64,000 nucleotides of DNA, taken from NCBI RefSeq assembly GCF_000308295.2, contig NZ_HG326652.1:2019732-2083731 (forward strand). Direction: 5' to 3'. Position 1 is the first letter of the stretch. Each line of letters starts with the position of its first letter. The notes beneath the pieces were generated by a model that saw nothing but the letters and a program-made list of their open reading frames with translations, had not been told where the DNA came from and did no database searches. Origin of the DNA: Afipia birgiae 34632. GTDB lineage: Bacteria; Pseudomonadota; Alphaproteobacteria; Rhizobiales; Xanthobacteraceae. This document shows positions 33,992-43,300 of the stretch, in pieces. The translations under genes were made by a program, and so were the position numbers.

Positions 33992-34765
33992 TCACCGCGC
34001 CGGATCGGGATACACGAACGCACGCCAGCCGCTGCGTTCGAACGGCGCCCACTTGCCCTCCGGCTGTGCGAGGCGTTCCGCAACAGCGTAGACAATCGCC
34101 GGATGATGACCCATGCCGCAATGGCTCGCGCCCTGCACTTCGATATTCTCCGCGTAAGCGCCGGGCTTCTCGATGCAGTTCTGCCATGCGCAGATTCCGT
34201 CGGTGCGGCTGAAGATCGCCGTCGTCGGCACCGGCGGCGTCTTCGACATCTCGCCTCCGAAGTCGGGGTTATGATTCTCTGCGCTTTGTCCGCTGACGGC
34301 TTCATAGGTGCGCCACGCGTTGGTCGCTCGCGGGCTGCCGCCGAACGGGCTGCCGAGCGTGATCACCGAGCGCACGCGATCCGGCATCATCTTCGCAAGC
34401 TGACGCGCATAGATCCCGCCGAGGCTCCATCCCACCAGACTGACCTTGCGGCCGTGCTGCTCGTTGAGGTCCTTCACCAGATTCAACATCGCATCCTGAA
34501 CGCCGGCGCGCGGCCCGAAGTTGCGGCCAAGGCCCCACCCGCTCACGGCATAGCCGCGGCTCTTGAGGAACGAACGCAATGGACGCGTTGCGGTGTCGCT
34601 GGTGATGAGTCCAGGCAGAACAAGCACCGGATGACCGTCACCCCTGGGCGCGAGACTCAATAGCGGCAGTGCGCCGAGGAAGGCGCCGAACTCGTTGATG
34701 GCGCGCGCTTCCATCAGCATCAGCAATCGCGATGGCGGGCGCAGCGTCTGGGCAGATGCGGACAT
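33992..34765 (-). CDS. Alpha/beta hydrolase
   Basis: A 257-residue hydrolase with a nucleophile elbow GWSLGG (S114) and an oxyanion region LVLPGL; the acid and histidine are probably D in SRTDGI and H in ASHCGMG. PRGDGHPVLVLPGL near residue 40 and GWGLGRN near 76 are shared with the gene at 46378-47178, so the two are paralogues. The LipA/PGAP1-like pattern (SLGGIYARQLAKMMPDRVRSVITLGSPFGG) suggests a lipase or esterase without a signal peptide. ATG 34765 has AAGGAATTCG upstream. Confidence 0.83.
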   Translation of the reverse strand: MSASAQTLRPPSRLLMLMEARAINEFGAFLGALPLLSLAPRGDGHPVLVLPGLITSDTATRPLRSFLKSRGYAVSGWGLGRNFGPRAGVQDAMLNLVKDLNEQHGRKVSLVGWSLGGIYARQLAKMMPDRVRSVITLGSPFGGSPRATNAWRTYEAVSGQSAENHNPDFGGEMSKTPPVPTTAIFSRTDGICAWQNCIEKPGAYAENIEVQGASHCGMGHHPAIVYAVAERLAQPEGKWAPFERSGWRAFVYPDPAR

Positions 34766-34959
34766 TCGAATTCCTTTTTCAAATTTGCGCGGGTCGTTCA
34801 TCCAGCGCACCAGAAGGCAAAGTGTCACACGGGGATGATCTTGCAACGCACCATGCAGCTCAATTGTTCAATCTAAGCACTGATTCGCATTTTTGCCATT
34901 TCGGACTCCAGTTCGTCACCGTCTCGCCGCCAGTTTTCCCTTTAGATTCATCAGCAATT

Positions 34960-36249
34960 TCAAAGGGATTTTATGAACACTTCGGCGGTGTGGAGCGCCA
35001 GTCCTGCAAGTCCGCCGATCAGCGCACCGTTGAAGCGGATGTATTGCAGGTCCTTGCCGATGTTGATTTCGATCAGGTTGATGAGCTGTTTCATGTCCCA
35101 TGATTTGACCTGATCGGAGATGAAACGCGACACACCGCTCTTCTGATCAGCGATGAAGCTGCGCAGCACCGCGACGATGCCCTTGTTGATTTCCGCGCGC
35201 ATTTCGCTGTCGGCGCCGAGTTGCGTACCGGCCTCCACAAACACATTGGTCAGGTGATGTTGCAAGACGTTGCTCTCGCCGCTGGCGCTCCTGTCGATGA
35301 ACGCCTTGACGTTGGCCCAGATGTCGCGCGTCAGCGCCGCGAGTTCCGGACGCGCCAGCAAATCGCGTTTCAGTCCGTCGATACGATCCGCGTAAGCTTT
35401 GTCATTCGCCAGCTTGTCGGGAAGCGTCAGCAGGATGCGATCGACTTCGTCGCGAAACGGATGGTTCGGATCGGCACGCACCTCTTCAAAGAACGACGTG
35501 GCCGATGCCGCGATCCTCTTCAGCAGGAATTTGTCCGCGCGATAGAGTTTCAGCAGCGTCGGGAGTTCATTGCGGATCTTCTCGCGGAGAAGCGCGAGCG
35601 TCTCGGGCTTGTTGAGCGAGTCGTGAATCGCCTGCAGCAGATCGTCGAGCATCCCCTTGTGACGCCCCTCGGCGATGAAACCGCGCAGCGTTCCCGCCGC
35701 CAGCGGCGCGAGATCGACGCTCTGCAATTGCATGACGATGCGGCGGGTGAAGTATGATTTCAGCCCCGATGTCTCGGCGGCCGCCAGCGCCTCCGGCAGC
35801 AGCCGAAGGACGAAGCGCGCGAGATCAGAGCTTTTCTTCGGATCGGTCAGCCAGTCCGAAATAAACGACGCGAAATCGACCTCACGCAGTTTGGCATCGA
35901 CCGGCGCGGGACTGAGAAAATGCACCTCGATGAATTCACCGAGTTTTTCGGCAATCCGGTGCTGATTTTGCTGGATGATCGCAGTGTGCGGTATCGGCAA
36001 TCCCAGCGGCCGCCGGAACAAAGCAACCACCGCATACCAGTCGGCCAGTCCGCCAATCGTCGCCGCTTCCGCGAACGCTGCGAGAAACCCGAAGCCGGGA
36101 TGCACGCGCTCCATCATTTTCGCGAGTACGAGCACGACGACGCAGCCCGCGAGGACGAGCGTCGCCAGCATCTTGACCCGGCGCAGTTCGGCGGCGCGCG
36201 CGATGTCGCCAGCATCGGCGATCAGCACGAATTTTTCAGTGTCAGCCAT
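34960..36249 (-). CDS. DUF445 family membrane protein
   Basis: A 429-residue DUF445 (YjiN-type) protein. N-terminal hydrophobic segments at about 25-45 and 52-75 (KMLATLVLAGCVVVLVLAK; AAFAEAATIGGLADWYAVVALFRRPLG) include the conserved GGLADWYAVVALFRRPLG motif with the I-x-x-N-x-x-R-I that follows (IIQQNQHRIAEKLGEF). The middle is a long helical region, and the end (YIRFNGALIGGLAGLALHTAEVFI) is a second membrane anchor. The function of the family is unknown; the topology suggests a membrane-bound helical bundle. Confidence 0.9.
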   Translation of the reverse strand: MADTEKFVLIADAGDIARAAELRRVKMLATLVLAGCVVVLVLAKMMERVHPGFGFLAAFAEAATIGGLADWYAVVALFRRPLGLPIPHTAIIQQNQHRIAEKLGEFIEVHFLSPAPVDAKLREVDFASFISDWLTDPKKSSDLARFVLRLLPEALAAAETSGLKSYFTRRIVMQLQSVDLAPLAAGTLRGFIAEGRHKGMLDDLLQAIHDSLNKPETLALLREKIRNELPTLLKLYRADKFLLKRIAASATSFFEEVRADPNHPFRDEVDRILLTLPDKLANDKAYADRIDGLKRDLLARPELAALTRDIWANVKAFIDRSASGESNVLQHHLTNVFVEAGTQLGADSEMRAEINKGIVAVLRSFIADQKSGVSRFISDQVKSWDMKQLINLIEINIGKDLQYIRFNGALIGGLAGLALHTAEVFIKSL

Positions 36250-36302
36250 GATCGATCCCGGTCAACCGACATTGCATCGCGGACCCGCTCTCGTCAAAGG
36301 AG

Positions 36303-36460
36303 CTAGTGATCCGGTTCTGACATTCGTATCACTTCTCGGCCGGCGCCCCTTACGAATGTCAAAGGATCACTAGAATCATAGTTTGCTAGTGTCCTTTCGT
36401 ATCCGACGTTCACTCGGAAGGCGCTGCGGAGTGAAGCGAACGCCGGATACGGGGCACTAG
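36303..36460. repeat. Paired-hairpin intergenic element, copy B
   Basis: Same layout as at 17851-18014. Hairpin 1: CTAGTGATCC (36303) with TGACATTCGTA (36318-36328) pairs with TACGAATGTC (36351) and GGATCACTAG (ending 36373). The linker is AATCATAGTTT. Hairpin 2: CTAGTG at 36386 with CGTATCCGACGTTC (36398-36411) pairs with GAACGCCGGATACG (36438-36451) and CACTAG ending at 36460. The loop CGGAAGGCGCTGCGG matches copy A's CGGAACGTGCTGCGG in 13 of 15 bases. It lies between the phasin and DUF445 genes. Confidence 0.85.
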
Positions 36461-36472
36461 CTCGCGGCAAAC

Positions 36473-36497
36473 AAAGGCCCGCTCGAGGCGGGCCTTT
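36473..36497 (-). terminator. Rho-independent terminator of the phasin gene
   Basis: AAAGGCCCGC (36473-36482) pairs with GCGGGCCTTT (36488-36497) around a 5-base loop. On the minus strand it is followed by a T-rich stretch (TTTGTTT). It lies 24 bases after the phasin stop. Confidence 0.88.
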
Positions 36498-36521
36498 GGT
36501 CGTCGAATTGTGAGATGGGCC

Positions 36522-37010
36522 TTAGGCAGTTTTGACGGATGCCGCGAGCTTCGAGAAGTTGTCCTGCGCGGTCTTCGCACCGTCGGCGATCAGCTTGCCG
36601 AAGTACTCGGTGGTCGCCTTGGCGCGGGCCATCACGACTTCACCCTGGGCGCGGAGCAGATCGCCCTGGATCGTCACGGCTTCGTTCAGCGACTTGGCCG
36701 ACGCCAGCTTGTCGATGCCCGCGAACAGCGCCTGCGCGTCGTCGTAGACGGCCTGCTGGATGTTGCGGGAGATCTTCGCGGTCTCGCTGACCGAACCGGC
36801 AACTGCGGTCTCGATCGCCGAGGTCACCTTCTCCGAACCGGTGTGAATTTCGGTGGCGCGGTCCTTGGCGGTGCCGGCAGCCTTCTTCACGAACTCACGA
36901 GCAGCTTCAGGAACTTCGACGTTCGGGAAGTTCTTGAGCGCGTCGGTGACAGGCGCGAAAGCGGTCTTGACGGTGTTCAGCACGGACTCGGCGTTGAAAG
37001 AATTGGTCAT
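36522..37010 (-). CDS. Phasin family protein (PHA granule-associated)
   Basis: A 162-residue phasin. It is all-helical and alanine-rich (NFPNVEVPEAAREFVKKAA; TGSEKVTSAIETAVAGSVSETAKISRNIQQAVYDDA), with the typical end FGKLIADGAKTAQDNFSKLA. Phasins coat polyhydroxyalkanoate granules and steady their number and size. ATG 37010 has GGATGGAGACGAAC upstream; in-frame ATGs at 37022 and earlier lack it. It has its own terminator and lies next to the phaE-like/phaC/GNAT operon. Confidence 0.92.
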   Translation of the reverse strand: MTNSFNAESVLNTVKTAFAPVTDALKNFPNVEVPEAAREFVKKAAGTAKDRATEIHTGSEKVTSAIETAVAGSVSETAKISRNIQQAVYDDAQALFAGIDKLASAKSLNEAVTIQGDLLRAQGEVVMARAKATTEYFGKLIADGAKTAQDNFSKLAASVKTA

Positions 37011-37169
37011 GTTCGTCTCCATCCTCAGGTTTTGAGCTATGGGCTCACCCCGTCCGGAATGGCCCGGGGCAAAGGTGTTATGCCAAAGTCTATGACGCAT
37101 CGCAACATGAATGTTGCAACGCATCATCACGAACCCGTGATATGAATAAAAATAAATTATTTGAATAGC

Positions 37170-37766
37170 TTAACCAACAGCCTCGGTCATCCCGTAAGCT
37201 TCGAGCTGGGCACGAACCTTGGAGACATTGTGGCCGAGGACCACGATATCGTGAGTCTTTCCGGCCAGATCCCTCACCTGATCGTGCAACAGGGCCTCCG
37301 CTTTGAAACCGAGGCTCTCGAAGAGAGCGATGGCGCCGGTCTGATCCACGGTCATCTGGGCCACGATCTTCTCCAGCCCCGATCCCAGCGCCAACGCGAA
37401 TGTTTCCTGCGACAGCGCACGGCCTACGCCAAGACCACGGACATCCTTGGACACCACCATGCGGATTTCGCCGACATGCGGCGACCATGACAAAAGGTCC
37501 CTCACGATGGTGCCGCAGCCCACCACCGCACTCTCCTTCACCGCCAGAAGGCTCACCAGACCGCCGCGTTCGAGCTCCTTGATCCAGGCGGAGAGCACTT
37601 TCGGCTCACTGATGTTGCGCGGAATGAACAGCAGATCATGGACCGGCAGCTTTTGCGCGAATGCGAGGACAGCCGCCTCGTCCGCAGCCGTCATGTGACG
37701 AAATTCGATTTCGCCGCCTGCGGTCATGACGCGACGCGGATAGGAACGGACTTCGGTGCTGTTCAT
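37170..37766 (-). CDS. GNAT family N-acetyltransferase
   Basis: A 198-residue GNAT. The acetyl-CoA pyrophosphate loop is seen as VSKDVRGLGVGRAL (near 108-121; R-x-x-G-x-G/A), preceded by strand 4 GEIRMVV. The substrate is unknown. Its ATG overlaps the phaC stop by 4 bases (ATGA), so it is translated together with PHA synthase. Possible roles include modifying a protein of the storage granule; that is inference from position only. Confidence 0.88.
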   Translation of the reverse strand: MNSTEVRSYPRRVMTAGGEIEFRHMTAADEAAVLAFAQKLPVHDLLFIPRNISEPKVLSAWIKELERGGLVSLLAVKESAVVGCGTIVRDLLSWSPHVGEIRMVVSKDVRGLGVGRALSQETFALALGSGLEKIVAQMTVDQTGAIALFESLGFKAEALLHDQVRDLAGKTHDIVVLGHNVSKVRAQLEAYGMTEAVG

Positions 37767-38857
37767 GTTGATCGCTCACTTAACCAGGAATCGAGTTTGG
37801 GCCAGAGGCGCTTGATGGCGTTTGCGCCGGCAACGAGACTGACATGGCCGCCCTTGAGGATAACCTCAGTCTTGTCAGTCGATCCAATCATCGCGATCAG
37901 ATGCTTCGCAGCGTCGTAGGGTACGATGTGATCGTGTTCGGCAACCGCATGCAGCACCGGCACCGTGATCTTGGAAATATCAGCCGCACGCCCGCCAACG
38001 GTCATGGTGCCGTTGTAGAGCTTGTTGTCCCACATCAGGTCCTTTGTGGTGGTCCGGAAATATTCGCCGGCCAGTGGCAGCGTGTCCTGTGCCCAGCGGT
38101 CGAACATCCGGTAGGATTTCACGAACTCGTCGTTCCAGATGTTTTCCCAGAGCTGGATCTGCCCCACAGCGCGCGACGCGGGGCGCAGCATTTCAAACGA
38201 TGACAGGATCATTTCGGGCGGCACATTGCCGACGCTGTCGACCAATTGATCCACGTTGAAATAGCGGCGATCAGAAAAATTCTGGAACAACTTCATCTGA
38301 CGGAAATCGATCGGCGTCGTGAAGCAGACCAGATTCTTCATCGGGCCATCGTGAAAGATCGAACCATAAAGCAACGACAACACGCCGCCGAAGCAATAGC
38401 CGATCACATTGACGTCGGTTTCGCCGGAGTCTTCCTGAACGCGACGGATGCAATCCGGAATGAAACCGAGGACATAGTCCTCCATCCGCAACGATTTTTC
38501 TTCAGGCCGCGGCGCACTCCAGTCGAGCATGTAGACATCGAATCCTTTCTTGAGCAGGAATTCGATGAAACTCTGGCCCGGCACCATGTCGAGGATGTAA
38601 CCGCGGTTGGTCGTCGCCATCACGATCAGGATAGGGATGCGATAGATTTCATCCGCCAACGGACGATAGTGGTAGAGATTCATCGTGCCTTTGGAGTGGA
38701 TGATATCCTTCGGCGTCGATCCGAGTGCGGGGCCGGACGACGCGAAATACTCCACGCCCTTGATGCTGCGCTGAATCGCGCGCTGGACTTCAGTCTGGAT
38801 GCGTTCACCGACCTGCGCGACATCCGGCATCGCGCCCGCATGTGTTTGTACGTTCAT
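37763..38857 (-). CDS. phaC: Class III poly(3-hydroxyalkanoate) synthase catalytic subunit PhaC
   Basis: A 364-residue alpha/beta-fold PHA synthase, the length of class III/IV PhaC rather than the ~600-residue class I enzyme. The lipase-like box GYCFGG carries the nucleophile C155; D310 (AEHDHIVP) and H339 (GGHVSL) complete the triad, and the conserved tryptophan-containing segment WSAPRPEEKSLRMEDYV is present. It polymerises 3-hydroxyacyl-CoA. Its start overlaps the phaE-like gene and its end overlaps the GNAT gene, each by 4 bases. Confidence 0.93.
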   Translation of the reverse strand: MNVQTHAGAMPDVAQVGERIQTEVQRAIQRSIKGVEYFASSGPALGSTPKDIIHSKGTMNLYHYRPLADEIYRIPILIVMATTNRGYILDMVPGQSFIEFLLKKGFDVYMLDWSAPRPEEKSLRMEDYVLGFIPDCIRRVQEDSGETDVNVIGYCFGGVLSLLYGSIFHDGPMKNLVCFTTPIDFRQMKLFQNFSDRRYFNVDQLVDSVGNVPPEMILSSFEMLRPASRAVGQIQLWENIWNDEFVKSYRMFDRWAQDTLPLAGEYFRTTTKDLMWDNKLYNGTMTVGGRAADISKITVPVLHAVAEHDHIVPYDAAKHLIAMIGSTDKTEVILKGGHVSLVAGANAIKRLWPKLDSWLSERST

Positions 38858-39240
38858 GGCGTACTCCCTCCAGACGCGGACGGCTGCTGCTTGGTGCGCG
38901 GCGGTCGTGGCGGAGCGATGCCGTTTCCTTGTGACGCGACGTCGGCATGAACGCGATTCAGCAGCGCCCTGATTTCGTTCAACTGGCCTTCGATCGATTG
39001 CAGCCGCTCACCCATGCTGACCATCTGCGCGCGGCTGGGCAGATTCATGCTGACCAGGTAGCGCTCCATCAGATCGCCGACAGTCTTCTGCGCGCCCACC
39101 GAAGCGCCAGTGAGCTGATGCGTGACCTTGCTGAATTGCTCCGATCCCATGACCTGATTGGCCATGGCGTTGAAACCCTTCTCCATCTCGGCAAGCATGG
39201 TGTGCCACACCTGCACCGGATCGGTCGGTTTGTCGGACAT
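38854..39240 (-). CDS. PhaE-like accessory subunit of PHA synthase
   Basis: A 128-residue, mostly helical protein: VWHTMLAEMEKGFNAMANQVMGSEQFSKVTHQLTGASV ... RAQMVSMGERLQSIEGQLNEIRALL, then a Pro/Ser-rich tail. The second part matches the C-terminal segment of PhaE, which class III PhaC needs for activity. It is far shorter than typical PhaE (about 350 residues), so it is either a minimal PhaE or a separate PhaR-like partner. ATG 39240 follows GGAGGGG by 9 bases. The stop overlaps the phaC ATG by 4 bases. Confidence 0.8.
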   Translation of the reverse strand: MSDKPTDPVQVWHTMLAEMEKGFNAMANQVMGSEQFSKVTHQLTGASVGAQKTVGDLMERYLVSMNLPSRAQMVSMGERLQSIEGQLNEIRALLNRVHADVASQGNGIAPPRPPRTKQQPSASGGSTP

Positions 39241-39414
39241 AACTGGCGCCCCTCCGGAAGCATTAACACTGGCCGTTGCACCGGCCTTTTTTGCTATTCC
39301 ATACCGTTGCGGGACCGGGGTCAACATAAACGGGCAAGACGTTACGCCCGCCTTCTGCATGGCCCAAAACCGTGCCATAGGGTATTAACTTCATTCATTT
39401 CGAGGGATGCCGCC

Positions 39415-40323
39415 GTGAACGCACATCAGCCGCCGCAAATGGCGAAGGCCAACGGAATTGAGCTTTGCTACGAAATCTTCGGTGCGCCGGATGCGGAACC
39501 GCTGGTCCTCATCATGGGCCTCGGCGCACAGATGATCCATTGGGACGACGAGTTCTGCCGCGACCTGGCAGGGCGCGGCTTTCGTGTCATCCGTTTCGAC
39601 AACCGCGATATCGGCAAATCAACCAGGATGTCCGGCGGCAAGCCGCTGCGTCCGATGGAGCTGCTGAAACTCCGGATCTTCAAGATCGCCCCGGAAGCAC
39701 CTTACAAATTGTGGGACATGGCCAACGATGTCGTTGGCCTGCTCGATGCGCTTGGCATTAAGGCCGCGCATATCGTCGGCGCGTCGATGGGCGGTATGAT
39801 CGCGCAAGAAATGGCGATGCAACATCCGGACAGGGTCCTGTCGCTTACATCGATCATGTCAACAACCGGCAATCCGAGATTGCCGCAGCCAACCCGCGAA
39901 GCATCCGCCATCCTGCTCGCGCCGCCGCCGACCACCAAGGAAGAATATCTCACGCGCTTCGGTCAGACTTGGAAGGTATTGCGCGGCGCAAGCTTTCCGC
40001 TCGACGAAGCGAAGGACCTTGAGCGCGCCGAGCGAACCTACGCTCGCGGCCTCAATCCCGCAGGCGTCGGACGGCAACTACGTGCCATCCTCGCCTCAGG
40101 CAGCCGCAACGAGCGGCTGAGATCGGTGAAAGCGCCGACGCTGGTCATTCACGGCACCATTGATCCACTCGTGAAGATGGAAGCCGGCAAGGATACCGCC
40201 GCATCGATATCCGGCGCAAAGCTGCTGCTGATCGAGGGCATGGGACACGCGCTGCCGATCCCGATGTGGCCGACCATCATCGGCGCCATCGCCGAGCATG
40301 CGCAAGGGGCGCGCGCAAAATAG
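39415..40323 (+). CDS. Alpha/beta hydrolase
   Basis: A 302-residue hydrolase with elbow GASMGG (S124), oxyanion segment LIMGLGAQMIHWDD, acid D in HGTIDPLV and H in GMGHALP. The pattern (RVIRFDNRDIGKST) is the one of soluble esterases and of chloroperoxidase-like hydrolases. The start is GTG 39415 with GAGGG 9 bases upstream; ATG 39439 is an alternative. It is divergent from the phaE-like/phaC operon and may act on lipids or PHA oligomers; the substrate is not known. It ends 4 bases before the convergent P450 gene. Confidence 0.87.
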   Translation: MNAHQPPQMAKANGIELCYEIFGAPDAEPLVLIMGLGAQMIHWDDEFCRDLAGRGFRVIRFDNRDIGKSTRMSGGKPLRPMELLKLRIFKIAPEAPYKLWDMANDVVGLLDALGIKAAHIVGASMGGMIAQEMAMQHPDRVLSLTSIMSTTGNPRLPQPTREASAILLAPPPTTKEEYLTRFGQTWKVLRGASFPLDEAKDLERAERTYARGLNPAGVGRQLRAILASGSRNERLRSVKAPTLVIHGTIDPLVKMEAGKDTAASISGAKLLLIEGMGHALPIPMWPTIIGAIAEHAQGARAK

Positions 40324-40327
40324 CGCG

Positions 40328-43300
40328 CTAACTCCCCGCCCAGACGTCGAGCACGTAACGGTTCTGCGTTCCCATGCTGTCGATCCAGCGCAACGCGGCC
40401 ACCTCATCGGCTCCGGCCCGCTCGCGATAGATCGTCGTCAGCACGCGCTTGACGTCCGGCTCCATCTTGCCCCCGTCACCGCAGACATAGATGATCGCGC
40501 CCGCTTCGATCAGTTTCCAGACTTTGTCCTTTTGGGCCGAGATCAGATCCTGCACGTAACTCTTCGGCGTATCCGCCCGTGAGAAGGCAACGTGCAGGTC
40601 GGTAACGCCCTGATCCGCAAAGCCCTTGAGCTCGTCGGCATACAGGAAATCCTGCTCGGGATGCCGGCAGCCGAAGAACAGCATCGACGGGCCGAGCGAC
40701 TTGCCCTTGGCCTTCATCGCGGCACGCTCCTGCAGGAACCCGCGGAACGGAGCAAGCCCCGTACCGGGACCGACCATGATGATCGGCGTTGCGGGATTCT
40801 CTGGGAGGCGGAAACCAGCCTTGGTCTCCCGGACGATGGCATGGACCACGTCGCCCGCGCGCCGGCTGGAGAGATAATTCGAGCAAACGCCCTTGTAGAT
40901 ACCACGCCCCGAACTCGCCGGCGCATCAACCACACCGACGGTCACGCTGCATTTGGAAGCCCCCGCCACCGCAGGCGATGAGGAAATCGAGTAATAACGC
41001 GGTGACAGCAGCGACAACATTTCCAGATAGGTGTGGAACGGTAATTCGCACGCCGGATATTCCTCGAGCAGATTGTAAACCGACTTCCGCTTGGCCAGAA
41101 TTTCCGAACGATAAAGCTCGGTTGAGGCGGAATCGTCGCCGATCAGCGCTTCCAGCTTCGGTTTCGTCATCGGGCAGCGGGTGTGCTCGGACATGATCTG
41201 AATTTGCTTGCGGGTCGCGACCTGCTGCAACTCCACGAATTCAGTCAGCAAACGGCCGACCGACACTGCGTTGTCGACCGGCAATTGTGCCCGGCGGCCG
41301 GTGGCGACATGCAGCCTCACCTGATCGGCGGGAAGGAAACCAAATCGCCGCGCCACCGCATCCACCAGAACCGGATCGTTACGTGGAATGACACTGAGAT
41401 GGTCGCCGACGCGATACGTGACGCTCTCCGGCAATTCGACTTCGATATGCCGTGTCGAACGGGTCGATGGATTGGCGCCGGACTTGTTCTGCAACTCGTC
41501 GTTGATCAGCAGCTTCACCGGCACCACGCCACCGGAGACCGCCACCGTATTGACCGCGCTGTGCGCCACCGGCTCAATCTTGTAGAGCGGCTCGTCATTG
41601 GCTTCACGTGTGAAGCCGGTATCGATGCTGAACTCCTTCACGGCGATTTCGCGGACGGACTTGAACCACTTCTCGAACTGTCCATCGAGATCATCGCGGG
41701 CGTCGCCCTCGCCTCGAGCCACAGCCGGCGTCGCACCATGCGCCGCAAGCTGCTCATCGATCATGCGCGGGATCGATTGGTAGGTCGCAAGCCAGTCGCT
41801 ATTGCCGCAGCCGAATACGGCGTAGCGGACCCCCTTGAACGCATCCTTGGGCAGATCGCTGCTCAGCCATTTGACGAACTGGGTGGCGTTGTCCGGGGGC
41901 GCACCGTTGTAGGACGCGCAGAAGATAATAACGCCGCCCTGGTCGCTCAGATTTCCGACGTAGTCGTCGAGCGGCGCGAGCTTGGTCGCAAAGCCGTTGA
42001 CTTCCGCCAGATCCGCAACGCGATGCGCGAGGTCCTCTGCGGTACCGAGATTCGAACCGTACAGAATGAGTAGCGGCGTATTGTGACCGGGACGGACCCG
42101 CGCCGGTGCAGCGGTCCCGGACGTGTTCGCGACAGCGGTCCCGGGACGGTTGGCGACAATGGTGCGATCCTTGTCCGAACGCGCCCGCACCTTGATCTTG
42201 AAGCCGTCGGGCTTGATCGTCAGCGTTTCCTTCAGATGCATCTGGTAGCGCGTATGGTCGAGCAGCTTGAAGCGCTGAAGAATCATACCGATTGCCAATG
42301 CGGCCTCATGCATCGCAAAACCGCGGCCGATGCAGGCGCGCTGGCCGTTTCCGAACGGCTTCCATGCATTGGCGGGCCGCTTTGTCTCGGCCTCGCGGCT
42401 GAAATTTTCCGGATCGAACACATCAGGATTCGGGCCCCACACCGAGGGATCGCGGTGCAACGCCATCACCAGAACCGTGACGAAGGTGCCCTTCCGCAAT
42501 TTGTACTTGCCGCCGATCGTCTCATCCTTGAGCGGAGACACGCCATAGGCCGGCGCAGGCGGCCACATCCGCAGGGATTCCTTCAAGATCTGCGAGATGT
42601 AAGTGAGCTGCGTCACCTGCTGGAAGGTGGGCTTCGCGTCGATATCTGGACCGAGAACCCGATCGACTTCCTCGTAAGCCTTCTTGAGCACCTCCGGGTG
42701 CTTGAGCATCGCGTAGATCGCGCAGGACAACAGGCCGCTCGTGGTCTCGTGGCCCGCGATCAGGAAAGTGTTGATCTGATAGCGGATGTTGACGTCGTCG
42801 AGTTGCTCGCCGGTCACCTTGTCGACGCCGGTCATCATCGCATTGAGCATGTCCTTCGTGCTCGCAGCCCCTTCGGCGTTCTTGCGCCGTTCAGCGACGA
42901 TCTCGTCGACCATGTTGTTCATGAACGCAACATCCGCTGCCATGTCGGTGCGGCGCGCGCGCATGAACAGCCCTTCGAGCGGAAGGCCGCGCGTCATCAT
43001 GATGGTCTCAAGCGAGCGCACCAGCGCGCCGACGAACGGGTGATAGTCCTCCCGATAAAATGAATTGAAGCGATAGTCGAAGCCGCACAACCCGATGGTA
43101 TCGAGCGTCAGCGCGGTCATGTCATGGACGACATCGATTTCGTCGTCAGCGTTGAGGCGCTCCCATTTCTTGACGAGCTGCTCGGCGATATCCACCATCA
43201 TGGGATGGTAGGACTGCATCGCCCGACCGCCGAACGGCGAGAGCAAAATGTTGTGCGCCTTGTTCCAGTTCGGCTCGGTGGTGTCGGCAGTGAACAGTCC

